Below are positions 23,151-34,975 of a stretch of DNA of 64,000 bases, piece by piece. The stretch is from NCBI RefSeq assembly GCF_921293095.1, contig NC_060251.1:88026566-88090565 (forward strand), given 5' to 3'. Positions within the stretch are counted from its first letter, which is position 1. Each line of letters starts with the position of its first letter. The notes under the pieces are model-generated. The model was not told where the DNA came from, did not search any database, and saw only the letters and a program-made list of their open reading frames with translations. A program made the translations under genes and the position numbers. This DNA comes from Ischnura elegans (lineage: Eukaryota; Arthropoda; Insecta; Odonata; Coenagrionidae).

Positions 23151-23271
23151 ATGATACTTTGCACTTTTCCGCATAAATCATGGAGTCAACATGTCTCATT
23201 GTACTGCAGCATCATCAGGACTCATGATGTTGATGCTGAAAGATTTAAGTGGAAAAGTGCGAAGTATCAAT
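23151..23271. mobile_element. Penelope-like palindromic fragment, second type
   Basis: The inverted ends are ATGATACTTTGCACTTTTCC on the left and, reverse-complemented, ATTGATACTTCGCACTTTTC on the right. The interior on the minus strand reads CCTGATGATGC, a spacer, then GAGACATGTTGAC. This has the same CUGAUGA / GA(A/G)AC arrangement as the palindrome at 12.5 kb. Confidence 0.45.
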
Positions 23272-23524
23272 ACTACATATCCTACTATGGATTCCCACAA
23301 TGTATCAGCTTCAACCATTCACATCATATAATAATTATTTTTATAGTAATACTAATAGTAACTATAATATTGGTAATAATAATTTTTATTTGGTGAATAC
23401 ATGTATGAAATCTATCATGGATGGGGACACAGCCGTAATGATTCGCTAATTCTCCAAGCAAACCTAAATTAACCGGTGGAAAATTGTAACAAGCAAGTTA
23501 TACGAGTTGATAAAGTGTAGCATG

Positions 23525-23650
23525 AAGATGCTTAAACCCGTACCGGAGGGTAGGATGTTAAATGGTAGGGTTAGGGAGAGGAAGAAAACGGGTTTCATGG
23601 ATAAGTGAAGAAAATTGTTCATCCATAATGTGGAGGGCCCATCAGAAGAT
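23525..23650 (+). mobile_element. Decayed RTE-type LINE trace
   Basis: The plus strand encodes KMLKPVPEGRMLNGRVRER followed by KKTGFMDK. This is recognisably the family-A segment ML-K-V-EGRMLGKRGRGRKRIGFLD, with stops on both sides. Confidence 0.5.
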
Positions 23651-25828
23651 CCTAATTACGGATAGTGTCGCATTAGTTCACGAAGTACAAAAAACACACG
23701 AGCTTCACGATATATATATCTCGTTTTCCTTCTTCATGTATAAATGCATGGTAGCAGGCTCTATGGTGAGCTTAAGAAAGATAAAGTGGTTAAATAGAGG
23801 GTTGCGGTCATGAAGAGTAAAATTGATATGTCGAAGTCTCAATGAACTAATTTTGACTTGTAGATTAACCCTTGCGTTTGTTTCTTCATTGGTAGGCCTG
23901 GGCAGAACTGAATGTTTCCTGGAGTATTTAATGGTGGAATGAATCACTGTTGTTTTAAATGTATGTGCGTGCATATTTCTTTAATACGATTTTACCTTAT
24001 TCGTCATAGAATGTGGTTTTTGCTTAAATTATTTAATGATAGTCCGAAGACCTTTAGGAATATACCATCATCAATTTAGAATGGTTCCATGGTTTCAAAT
24101 TATTCATGTAATTCATATCATGACATTTGTGTCGTCTTGGCGTTGCCAAGAACATTGCTTGGAGATCGAAGTTAAACCAATCTCAGCAGTATCTACTAAT
24201 AACTACGACGACGTTCGCGGCCTGGAAGCGTTAGTGACTTCTCTGAGCTGTAAAGACTGTGCTGCTTGTTTTTTGTCTTTTTTTGTATTTAGATTTATGT
24301 AGTTTAAAAGTCAGATTTTACTTCGGATAATGATGCTCCACCATAATTTGTATTGCCGCTTCAAATTGTAGTTGTGGGCCTGGAATGGTAGGATGTGTTG
24401 TAGGTGTACTGATTATATTATATGTAAGGATGTACTTGTAACATCAAGAGGTGATTTTAGGCTTTCGTCTTAAATTTCGGCTCTCAACGTCATTTTTATT
24501 CAGGAATTTGTAAAAAGTTTCCTTGTAAAGTAGCCTTAAATATTGTAGATTTAATTATGGTGATTTTGAACATTACTTTAGCATTACAGAATTGTTTAGC
24601 TTACATATATAACCAAGATTTCATCGCTGGAAAATGATTATGGTAATATTAAATAGAAATTGTTTGCAGGGGTAAGGAAATGACGGTACCAAATTTTCAG
24701 AATTCCTCTGCTTGAAAATTTTCCTATCTATCCTTCCTGTGTAGTACTTAACGAGGAGCCAGTCGAAGTAATACCTATTTGTTGCATCTTACAATTTAGT
24801 TCTTCTCTGTCAATTACAAATTCCTAGAAACAAAAGGACGAATTGAAATGGCTCTCAGTGGAAGTTGATGGTGCAAGTGAATAGTAGGCAAGAGTTGATA
24901 ATATGTACCGTCGGGTTGTTAATGAAGGGGAACAATGACAAAAATCAATGGCAAAAAAGGTGAGACTCGTCAAGAACACGCAGTTCCATTTATGATGGCG
25001 ATGGCATCCTTTTAGTGGGCACAAAAAAGAATGTGATTAGGCACAGTTCACGATTGTACCGAGTTGACGTCCACATGGCACCCGTGCGTGATTTTCATAT
25101 CAACTCTCTCAGATTGTTTTGTCATTTGTTAAAATAGTAGTCTCCGGCGTTAATAGTGGAAACTGCTTATAATTGTAAAGAGGACGATAAAATAAAACAA
25201 ACGAGAATGGGATCTAAATTTAAAAAATCAGAATGGAAAGATACGAGTAACACTAGATGAAGAGCTATGGTTTCGTCGTTGAACGTCATTACTTGGGAAT
25301 AACACGTATACAAACAGTTGTTGTGTATCTGTACTTATTTTAGTCTCTGATAGTGACGTTTCATAGTTCGTGAAATAAATCTTGTGAAATTACGAAGTCG
25401 TAGCTCTTCGTTTACAGTGTCTTTTGTACCTTTCCATGGACATTTCTTATTTAGATTCCATTCTCGTTTATTTTTTTTATCAATCTCGTTCCAGAATTCA
25501 AATAGGTTGATATCCTGGGCAGCGGCTTTAGATGAAAACTATTTCGTGGCAACATTTTCCCGAATACCGTTTGCTCTCTGCCTCTCGTCAACGCTCTCGA
25601 AGGAATTCATTTTTCTTCGCCCGGAAGAATCCCAAACGGTCGAAATGCTCACGTAGCATCACTACGTTAATAATGAATGACATCCCTCTTCGATCGCGTC
25701 GATGTCTTCATTTTCTCGGTTTCCAAAAAAATTAGTAGATTTTCGTCTGTGGCCTTGGTTCTTCTCTTAGTCATACTTCGTTGCCAAGTAGTGGCGGTCG
25801 CAGAGACGGGATAGGGGGGCTTAAGTAT
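23651..25828. other. No recognisable gene
   Basis: Several short frames exist; none shows a motif. No repeat assigned. Confidence 0.5.
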
Positions 25829-26395
25829 ATCCACGGCCAATCTCTAGTGAATGGAGACTAAAGGCCGTTTTACACGGGGCACGGAATTGCGCAGGTTAGA
25901 GCTGCATTAATTTCTAAAATGGCGTGGAGTTGCGCGAATGCATGAACGAAATAGAACAGGGGCTATTTTGCCGTCTCGCATCCACGCATTCTCGCATGTG
26001 TTCTAGCAATTCACCGCTTTACACGACGCAATTTTAATTGCGCCTTCGCACGTACGTCAGAATGCGCAATTCCGTGTACCGTGTAAAACGGCCTTAACGC
26101 CTTTCGAGAAATTTTAAAAATAGTGTGTACAAGCATTGACCATTGTGAATTTAAGTCCAAGATGTAGTTTAGTAGAAGATTAAGTCCTACTTAAATATAG
26201 CTCGCGATTCATCACCAGTCAATCAAGCTGAAATGAAAATACTATTATACAACTATCAAGTAATTCATCGCAAGTTCATTTGTAGGAGAGGTTACTACAT
26301 CAGCAAATGGGAGAAGGCATTAGAAAAAATAAAGGAAAATAAAGAAGATTTAAAAATGGAATAATTGAAGTAATCCATAAGTGAATGATGATTTT
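25829..26395 (+). repeat. Left arm of a large inverted repeat
   Basis: It aligns as reverse complement with 27593-28113: CCACGGCCAATCTC.AGTGAA at the outer end, then CACCAGTCAATCAAG, AATTCATCGCAAGTTCATTT, GGTTAC.ACATCAGCAAAT, and AATGCCTTCTCCCATT at the inner end. Without the Harbinger-like insert the arm is about 330 bp. Confidence 0.75.
25862..26094 (+). mobile_element. PIF/Harbinger-like MITE, copy 2 (TSD TAA)
   Basis: It is 233 bp with ends AGGCCGTTTTACACGG / CCGTGTAAAACGGCCT and TAA on both sides. The matching position in the inverted partner arm (about 28075) lacks the insert, which makes it a related empty site. Confidence 0.88.
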
Positions 26396-26528
26396 TATAC
26401 AAATTTACATAAGAGAAAATGTAATTTTGTTCACTTGTCGAACATATGCAGGAAATGATAACACCGAAAAAAAAGCTCACGGAAAACTCCGTGTGCCGCT
26501 TTATTTAGAAAATTAGTAATGAGACAAC

Positions 26529-27137
26529 CAGGACCGCAGCTAGGAATTAAGGCTGAGCGGGGGTTTTAGGTGCAAATCATACTGGGGGGTGTAGAGGGTA
26601 TGGAATACCCGCCAGGATAAACGATAGGTCCGGGGGCCCTCTCCAGAAAAATTTCAGGATAAATGGTGAGTTTTACGACATTCTGAGGGATATTTCATTA
26701 ATCCTTAGACTAGTCTATAAGTAGTATTAATCCAATGAACTAAAATGGATCAAACAATGTATTTTATAATAATAGTAATGACAATAATAATAATAATAAT
26801 AATAATAATAGACAGATAGTTTAAAGAGCTGTGGCTCTGTGAATAGTTTGATATATTATTTGTGAGTGATACGTCCCCCTATTATTAGTTACAAATCATG
26901 ATAAAAGAACACAAATGAGAATTTCCACACTTAATTCCAAAACTCAAACCCGACCATGGTTCAAACACATTGTGTTCTTTCACATGGATTTATCGAACTT
27001 TCACCAAATCAATCCACATCCGATTTTGTACGTTAGTTACAAAGTTTGCCGCATTAACATATTTTTACAAAAAAATTCTCTGAGCTCTGAGGGGGAGGGG
27101 GTGTAATCCCCCAAAATCCCCTATAGCTGCGCTAGTG
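26529..27137. mobile_element. hAT-like MITE (8-bp TSD, 7 of 8 identical)
   Basis: It begins CAGGACCGCAGCTAGG and ends GCTGCGCTAGTG, flanked by GAGACAAC (26521-26528) and GAGACAGC (27138-27145). It shares sequence with the element at 38468-38766 (AGGAATTAAGGCT, TTCTGAGGGATATT, AAAATGGAT) but is longer. Confidence 0.7.
26782..26810. repeat. (TAA)n microsatellite
   Basis: Uninterrupted AAT/TAA repeats inside the hAT-like MITE; absent from the related shorter element at 38.5 kb. Confidence 0.9.
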
Positions 27138-27592
27138 GAGACAGCCTCTAAATTCTCATTTTTCGTCAAATTCCGGACCCCCAGTGCTGCTGGGAGGTTA
27201 CCTTCTAGACCTCCCACCTAGGCCCCGTTCGTGCTAGACCCCCTTCGTCCCTAACCTGGATCCGTCACTACTACCATGAAAGCGTGAATTCACCAATTCT
27301 TGGGAATATGCTATCATTACTCTCCTCACCGAAGTTCCGGGAGGCGATAAAGGAGTTTCACCCCCCTTTGTCTCTATAGTTTCCTGAAAGGTGTTACTCT
27401 CTAACAACCCGAGAGGTGGTTTGTAACGTTGGCGGCGTAGCAAGAACAGCATGATTGGGTATTCACTTGGCGAAAATTGTATAGAGGATGATCGTTGTCC
27501 CGTGTATCTGATGGAAGAATGTAATGGAAAAGAAAAGTAGTAGTGCCATAAGGAATGGACCGCTTGTATCCGTGTGCAGGCTTATTTGTATC

Positions 27593-28113
27593 CCCTTTCA
27601 GATATGGATTACCTTAATAATTCCTTTTTTCATTCTTTTTTGTTTTCCTTTATTTTTCCTAATGCCTTCTCCCATTTGCTTCTTCTGCCGGCCTCGGTGG
27701 CGTCGGTGTAAAGTCCCCGACTGCTAACCAGAGGTCGTGGGTTCGAATCCCGCCTGGGTGGATTGACCACCATCCAGGGCATGGATGTTTTTGATTGTGA
27801 ATCAAGTTAATTGTAAGAGAGGAAAATGTTGTCCTAAATTCGCTTGAGAAATAAAGACGAAATTATTCTTATTATATTTGCTGATGTCGTAACCTATCCT
27901 ACAAATGAACTTGCGATGAATTACTGGATAATTGTATAATACTTTCATTTCAACTTGATTGACTGGTGATGATGCGCGGGCAATATATTGTGGCGTGACC
28001 TCTGCATCAAGGACTTAATTTCACAATTGTGAATCCGTGTACGCACTTTTTAAAAATTTTCTCGAAAGGTGTTTGTCTCCATTCACTCGAGATTGGCCGT
28101 GGAGGTACTATGT
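27593..28113 (-). repeat. Right arm of the large inverted repeat
   Basis: Partner of 25829-26395. It is interrupted by the SINE at about 27683-27875 exactly where the left arm is continuous (CTCCCATTTGCTGATG), so the left arm is the empty site for that SINE. Confidence 0.75.
27683..27875 (+). mobile_element. tRNA-derived SINE
   Basis: The head is a tRNA-like sequence, GCCGGCCTCGGTGGCGTCGG (A-box region) and GGGTTCGAATCCCGCC (B box, about 27738-27753). A body with CATCCAGGGCATGGATG follows, then the tail AAGACGAAATTATTCTTATT. It is flanked by ATTTGCT on both sides (about 27675 and 27875). The copy at 3.2-3.4 kb shares the B box, the GGATG body and the tail. Confidence 0.75.
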
Positions 28114-28327
28114 TGTTGCATGTTTAGGACAGATCCATGTTAATTTTTGAAAACATCAATTCATTATAGGAGGAGAAGAAATCAGAGTGAGATTATAGCC
28201 CTAAAGGTTGTCAGGCAAGGGCACTTTCATTAATGATTCTGGAGTAGTTTACCCGATTTCGTAAGTATGAGAGAGCGCTCTTTCCTCCCCTTGATTCATA
28301 TAAATGCTTGAAAAATATGCTTTGTAC

Positions 28328-28566
28328 CTGTGGCGTAGCCAGGAATTTTGTCCGGGGGGGTCCAAGTCAGGTGGGGAAATTTTTGAAAAAAAGGTATACT
28401 AAGTTGAGGTTTATTTTACTAATTTTAACACTTTTCATAACCGAAAAAACTTCATTTTCCAAAGATTTCTTTAGTAAATTCATGAGTTTTCAATAATTTG
28501 TTTTCTCTGTGATTCAAAGTAAGTGTGCTCTTATATTTCGGGGGGGTCCCCCTCGCTACGCTACTG
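28328..28566. mobile_element. hAT-like MITE (8-bp TSD, 7 of 8 identical)
   Basis: It begins CTGTGGCGTAGCCAGG and ends CCCTCGCTACGCTACTG, flanked by CTTTGTAC (28320-28327) and CTTGGTAC (28567-28574). It has G runs near both ends, as in the related elements. Confidence 0.75.
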
Positions 28567-28574
28567 CTTGGTAC

Positions 28575-30290
28575 GTGCTCCGAATGAGTTATTTCGTCTC
28601 AGGTCTATTTCCGATTGAAAGGTTGCCTTTGTTCGCCATTCAGGACTCCAAATGGCACTAATAATCACATCTTATAACCGTTACTGCGAATTATCTAGCG
28701 TAACAGCATTGCAAACTGATAATGAAGACTTAAGCGTCGCGTCGCCTGCCGACGAGTTGGCGAGTTCAACCGCAGTAGAATTCACTCATTACGTTCCGCT
28801 GGGAAAGCACGTGCATTTCAAATATTCATATAGCCATAGAGAGTTGTGAAAAACTTAGTAATACTCCACAGAGATTAATTTAAATTTTACAAAGTTTTTA
28901 CTACTCCCATCATCGTTTAATTCCTGGAATCAAAGCCAGAAAATTTTGAATCAATGATTCCGTAACGGACGAGAATGGTTAAATGAGAATAAAATGAAAG
29001 AATTAAATATTGGAATTCACCTGCTTTTACGTTTTTCGATTGCATTTCCCAATCGGTGCATCAAAAAAATAATAAATACAAATGTCCCTGACCGCAGCTT
29101 CAGGAAAACTAGATCTACCTCTTTCTTCTCAGGAGGTCGTCAAAAAACCATCTTTGTATTGCTTTTATTCGCGTGCGAGAGATAATTTCCTTCAATTTCA
29201 TTGACCAATGCTAGCGAAATAGTGGCCTGTTTCCTTCGTCAACTCTCAGTCTCGCTCACATATTTACCTCGCATAGAAATGGAAGAAAAAAGAACGGTCC
29301 CAATGAACTCTATCTCTCCAAACAGACCTAAATCAAACACGTGCCAAGATCGGAATCCAGTGATACTTTCATTTTGCGTGCCAATGCCGCAACTTTATGC
29401 TGGTAATTACTCAGGAGTGACAGAGGAATCTCCTAAAATATTCGCGCCAGTTCATTTTCTAGAGAGAATGGATGGCAGTTTGTAAATGCGTAGTCAAAGC
29501 GCGAGATGGTGGTAATTCATAGCGTGGAACTAACCTGAACCAGTGGACTATAGATCAGGATCAAGCAACTCTGGCAATAACTCTATGTGATATCACGAGA
29601 TATTTATTAACATGCCGGGTGTCAATTTTCATGGTGCCGCCTTGCATATGAGAAGTTAATCTTAAGAAAAGTCATTTTTGTGCATATGTAGTGGTGTTAA
29701 ACCAGATAAGATTTAGCGCCGGCATGTAATATGTAGCCATTTCTTCACTACGAAATTTTTAAATGCATAGAGCACGCATTTTTTCCTTCTTATTAGGCCT
29801 TATATGTCCTTAAAATTAGTTTATAATAGCGATAAAAATTTGTAGAGCGTATTTTTTCCACTAGTTCTACATAAATGCTTCTTGAAAAAAATTGTCTTAC
29901 CACACGAGTTGCTTGAGAGCTAGGCTTTTGTTTGAGATTTGATAGCATATTATCCTTGAGTTTATAGCATTAAGCAACAATGATAATATGGTATAATACG
30001 TTCAACTGATTCAGGCGTTATACTGTGGAAGTTCGGCATGTTGAAATGAGAGGTAATTGCACTTTTACACCATAATAATTGAGATTATTGTGAAAAAGTA
30101 CAATTAACTTTCATTTAGAAAATTTTAAATGTAAACCAAAAATACAAATAAAATTATTTGATTGCTAATCCAAAATTAATAAAAATCATTATAAGGCGGA
30201 CGTGGAGAATAACGGAAAGAAATGGGAAGTACAGTTTGAAATACGAAGGAAGGAGTACGCAGCGTAGTCAGTAAGAAGGGTTTACTTGGG
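28575..30290. other. No recognisable gene
   Basis: AT-rich sequence; short frames without motifs. Confidence 0.5.
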
Positions 30291-30294
30291 GTAG

Positions 30295-30480
30295 ATGAGG
30301 AAAAGACATGAGAAGGTGGTTTGAGGAGATTCTGAAGGGCGATGGAATGCTAAAGTCGGTAATAGAGGGAAGGATGGCTGGGAAAGGGAAGATGGAAAAT
30401 TGGGTCTTTGGCTGTGATGAAGTGAGGTGAGATGCTGAGAGATGTTGTGTTTGGAAATTATGTACGAAATCGCAGAGATG
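30295..30480 (+). mobile_element. Decayed RTE-type LINE trace
   Basis: The plus strand gives GDGMLKSVIEGRMAGKGKME, matching the EGML-(K)-V-EGRMLGKRG segment of family A; the surroundings are too decayed to align. Confidence 0.45.
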
Positions 30481-30642
30481 ATAATGCTTCGCATCCGTAG
30501 TTTGGTTTGAGTAATCTCTAATAAAACCTGCGTTGGTTTTATAGTATGAATGATGCGGGGGATGAATTACATTTAGGGTCTGTGGGATAAAAGAATAACT
30601 GGCACTTTTCAGATGTAAGCTAACAAGCGAATGAAAATTATT

Positions 30643-31315
30643 CGATAGGGCAGTTTCCTTCATAAAAAAAAAACGAAAGGAATTGATTGCGATTAATTAC
30701 CCACAATTAGTGTATTCATAATATAAAAAAATATTTGGTTTTTATAAATCCCAGTTTAGACGAATGGCAATCGTCAATTTTAACCTCATTTGAAAAAGGC
30801 CAGATTGGCACCCATGCGATAACACTCCACGTGACGTCACAGGGACTAAGATGCTATACGAGTAGTGGGGGTTTTAAATCGTCTGAGATTACCAATGCAT
30901 GCATGAGGCACAGAGCTCAGGGAAACATCTCTTAATAATCACCTATTAAAACTGCTTTTGGTGGGAAAGTTTCCTTCGTTGGATAAGGTATTAATAATTC
31001 TTATTTAAGCCAAGCGCTACGAGCTAGCAAGGTACTCTACTACCTGCTAGCATCCTGCATCGTAGCGGCGCTCATATCCTCGCACCAAGGTGGCCTCACA
31101 CATCGGCAGCCGGGACCAGAATGACGTCAAACGGGCTTTTTCCAGCATTCATACTTAGCCGTCGCATATTCGCGCGCTTGAAAAGCTTTACTTTTCATTT
31201 AATGGCAAAAAATAGATATCATCATTTAAAAATCTAAAAGCGTGAAATACATACTCCAGGAGTAATAATCTTTCGATTTTGGCATTAAAAAACAAAATAG
31301 AAAACCACCCCATTG
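30643..31315 (-). mobile_element. MITE family with CAATAGGG ends, full copy, inverted (673 bp)
   Basis: It is the reverse complement of the 21.7 and 33.9 kb copies, starting CGATAGGGCAGTTTCC and ending CCACCCCATTG. It shares the internal landmarks TCAAGCGCGCGAA-like, CAAGCGCTA, CATGCATG and GTGACGTCAC. Confidence 0.85.
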
Positions 31316-31467
31316 TAGATTTATCAGGGCTGAATTACAACTTTGAAAAGAGATTTCAGCACTTTCATGTGTGATTAAAGAGGAATTGTTGCATAAACGC
31401 AGTTGATCTACCTATTAAAATTTTGAGGTTGATCTACATATTAAAATGTTAAACAGCTGAACGGCTG

Positions 31468-31550
31468 AAAATCTAAAAGCGTGAACTGAGTACTCCATGT
31501 GTAATAACCCTTCGATTTAGGCAATAAGGAAATAGAAAACCACCCTACTG
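31468..31550 (-). mobile_element. MITE family with CAATAGGG ends, terminal fragment
   Basis: AATCTAAAAGCGTGAA through to AAAACCACCCTACTG repeats the left terminus of the family (reverse orientation) only 150 bp from the full copy. Confidence 0.65.
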
Positions 31551-33902
31551 CTAAATCAAAAATGATGAAAATCATTCTGAGGGGGAAGTGAAGGACGGAA
31601 ATAATGCATTGTAGCTCCAAAAAATGTTTTATAACGCTTTTTATTCTTCGGCAAACTTTTATGATTCAAGTTCATACCATGTTATTTATTTTGTCATTTT
31701 TCGCATATTTTCTAATGATTCGTATTGCTCTTCTTATTATCTTAAGTTTGTCGATTTCAGTGTAGGCGGTTCGTTCGTTTTGAGTGGGAGTGCAATGAAT
31801 TATGCCACACAGACGACGTGTACACCAACCTAGTATGTGTTCTTTTACGTTGGATTTGAAATTTTTGATTCAATTCACCCAGCATTCAGTTTTGAATGAG
31901 TCACCAAAAAATATTTTTTCAAATTTTTTTATAATCAAACAACCTTTTACATATTCCTTAAGAAATAAAGCATCTTTGATTAACTCTCTTCAAACTATCA
32001 TTACCCGAATACGCCCTGCGGAAGATAGTTCCTGTTGTTATGCATGGAAGAATTTTTAAAGTTGAAAATCATCTTGAGTTATGGGTGCAACTTATTTTAC
32101 TTTGAGTCGAAGAGGTAAAAGTTTTTTGTCAAGCCTTTTTTTTAAGATTGTGCGTATCCCACAGAAGACTTTGATGGAGGTAAAGAGTTGAAGATAAAAT
32201 CAAAATAGGATGTAAGCAATTCACTGAAATCGTGGGGGAATACACCATCTTCATCCTTTCATGAGGAGATTATTTATTTGTAGAAAATGCTCCACCCCGA
32301 GGATAAGACTCGAAACATCCTCGGTAAAGACCTACTTGCATCTTCCGGGGCTCAGCCCTCGTGCTGATATAATCACCGCAAATACTTGCGGCAACGAACG
32401 ATGCTAGTTCTCAACCTTATCCTGGCCATCTGCTGTCAGGCAGACCATAGTTTATTACGCCATTTGCAGAAATTTCCTCTGCTGCCTTGGCTAATAAAAG
32501 TCAGTTTTCTTCCCCCATGGTGTGCCAGATTTCAGCGCGTTCCTTCCTTACTGGTTGATTACGGGCATTATTGGGACTAACCTTCATGCTTTTGTATGAT
32601 ATTTGTCAGTGCTTGTTTTATTATTTAATTTCAATTTCCTTTCAAACATAAATGTCTCGTTTGCAAAGTAAAATTATTAGTCAAGTATTTTAACTCAGCG
32701 CGACAGGTTAGTCTTACGAGTTGTATAGTTAAAGTTTACAGAATGGTGAAATTGGCTTTAGTTTCGTTGCATTCTGTGAGAATTCATTTCAAATCCTTGG
32801 GAGAGTTGCTTGATCATAACATTTTCTCAGTGTTCAGTTTATTTCGATGGCATGTCATTGAGATTTAGGTATCTCTTAAAGGGTTTATATTGCGCGTATG
32901 CAAAGGAAAGAAAATAAGGTGTGAAATTTCAATTTCAAACACCAGAATATGTTAGTACTGTTTTTTCAATTTGAATAATTGTTCAAAAATTTTCCTTAGA
33001 CTTTTTAAGAATCTGCATTTCCATTTTCAGTTATAAACTTGGGAGTAAGATATGACATGTTAGCTCTAAATTTAGTTTTTTAATACCAGTTCGATTGTCT
33101 TAAAATATTAAGCGTATTACTTCTTTTTATTCACGTAAATACGATCTTCTGTACTCACCTTTTTATCGTTATTGCTATCAGCTGCCCGCATGCAATCGAA
33201 ATAATTAGTATGGTCGACACTTTCATCTGACTTTGTCTAACGTTACCTGACTTTCGGAAAATATTCTTTTAACCTCTAAGAAATTAGTTTTCCATCAATA
33301 CGTTATTAATTATTATATATTTTGATCGAATTGCAATCAACTCAATACTTATGGATTTTTAATCCATCCCACTGCATTTACAGCGCTTGGCAATTTTGTC
33401 TAGTCGAGTAATATTTTAGCAAATTCTCTCGTTAGGTGTTTATGTGTATACATTTTGTCTCCTTTTCTGATTATTTTCGATACTTTTAACATTTACTGAA
33501 AAAAAGAGATGGCTTTTTTCCACAAACGTATTGATTAATGTACGACGCGTTCCGGCAATTAAGTAATTTTCAATTTCATAGTGTCTTCTATCTTTTTAAA
33601 TCAGGATGTTATTCGACTACATCTCCTCATCTACATCTTATCAGTTCCTTTTCACATTGTTAATGACATAGAAAATCCTCGGGCTTTCTTGTTGGACTTA
33701 TCAGCCATGATAACTTTTATATAAACATTCTTTGCATGGCTTTTGGAAGAATTGTGTATTTTGTGGGAAATCAGGGGCGGATTTTTTTGGTGGGTCGGTC
33801 GGTTCATTACTTTCCTCGTCGCCTTGATGGTATGCAAAACCTTGCAGCAACCTTTCGTCTGATGTGAGATAATGCGTGAACAAGCGGTTTTTAGATTTTT
33901 AT
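31551..33902. other. No supported gene
   Basis: 32295-32324 holds a small hammerhead-like motif (listed separately). At about 33774, CAGGGGCGGATTTTTTTGG resembles a hAT terminus without a partner end. Nothing else. Confidence 0.4.
32295..32324 (+). other. Hammerhead-like / Penelope-like motif
   Basis: CCCCGAGGATAAGACTCGAAACATCC repeats the layout C(C/T)GAGGAT - spacer - CGAAAC seen in the palindromes at 12.5 and 49.0 kb, here as a single copy. Flanking sequence (ATCCTCGG) can close the outer stem. Confidence 0.3.
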
Positions 33903-34580
33903 AAATAGGGTGGTTTCCTATTATTTTTTATTGCCTAAATCGAAAGATTATTACTGCTGGAGTACATATTTCACACTTTTAGATTTTTTAATGACGATAT
34001 CTATTTTTCGCGATTAAATGAAAAGTGAACATTTTCAAGCGCGTGAAAACGCGACGGCTAAGTATGAATGCTGGGAGAACACCGTGTGACGTCATTCTGG
34101 TTCCCGCTGTCGCCGTGTGACGTGACTTTGGGGCGAGGCTTTGAGCGCTGATACCGCTGATACGATGCAGGTTGCTAGCAGGTAGCAGAATACCCTGCTA
34201 GCAGGTAGCGCTTGGCTTAAATAAGGATTATTAATACCCTATCAAACGAAGGAAACTTTCCAACCTTAGGCAATTTTAAAAGGTGAATATTAAGAGATGT
34301 TTCCCTGAACTCTGTGCCTCATGCATGCATTGGTAATCTCAGAAGATGTAAAACTCCTATCTACTCGTATATAAACTAGGTCCCTGTGACGTCACGTGGA
34401 GTGGCATCGCATGGGCGCCAATCTGGACTTTTTCAAATGCGGTTAAAATTGACCATTGCCATTCGTCTAAACTTGGATTTCTAAAACCAAATAATTTGTC
34501 TACTATGAATACACTAATGGTGGGTAACGAATCGCAATCAATGCCTTTCGTTTTCTTTGATGAAGGAAACTACCCTATTG
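33903..34580 (+). mobile_element. MITE family with CAATAGGG ends, full copy (678 bp)
   Basis: It begins AAATAGGGTGGTTTCC and ends GGAAACTACCCTATTG, with the same orientation as the 21.7 kb copy. Confidence 0.85.
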
Positions 34581-34599
34581 TTTAACATTGACACTCGGT

Positions 34600-34975
34600 A
34601 GGAGGTTGAGAGAAGACTGGAGATGATCAAGATGTGGGTGTGGAGGAGAATGGAGAAGGGAAGTGGACGGAAAGGAAGAGGAACGACTAAGTGCTGGACA
34701 TGGTGGGTGAAGAGAGAGGGCTTCTAGATGAGATGCGGATGAGACAGAAGGTATGGATTGTGGTAGTGGGGAGAAGATGTTGAAACCAGTTTTATAGGGT
34801 AAAATGTTGGGTAAACGAGGGAGAGGAATGAAGAGAATAGGAATTTTTGATAGAGTGAAAGGGAGTACGACATATAGTGAATTGTAAAGGGAAGTCCATG
34901 AAGGGAGGTGACGCTGGCAGAATTCTTCTTAAGTACTCCAAGGAAACTCACCTTAATTAGTATAATACCAGAATA
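34600..34975 (+). mobile_element. RTE-type LINE family A, 3' fragment
   Basis: The plus strand carries MWVWRRMEKGSGRKG, VLDMVGEERG, LLDEMRMRQKVW and VKMLGKRGRGMKR-like segments in shifting frames. It ends near AGTACTCCAAGGAAACTCAC and an AATAATTATC tail. Confidence 0.7.

Noticed and set aside
27150..27265. Possible hAT-like end on the minus strand (TAGTGACGGATCCAGG)
   Set aside because: The sequence resembles the family ends, but I could not locate the opposite end or a duplication.
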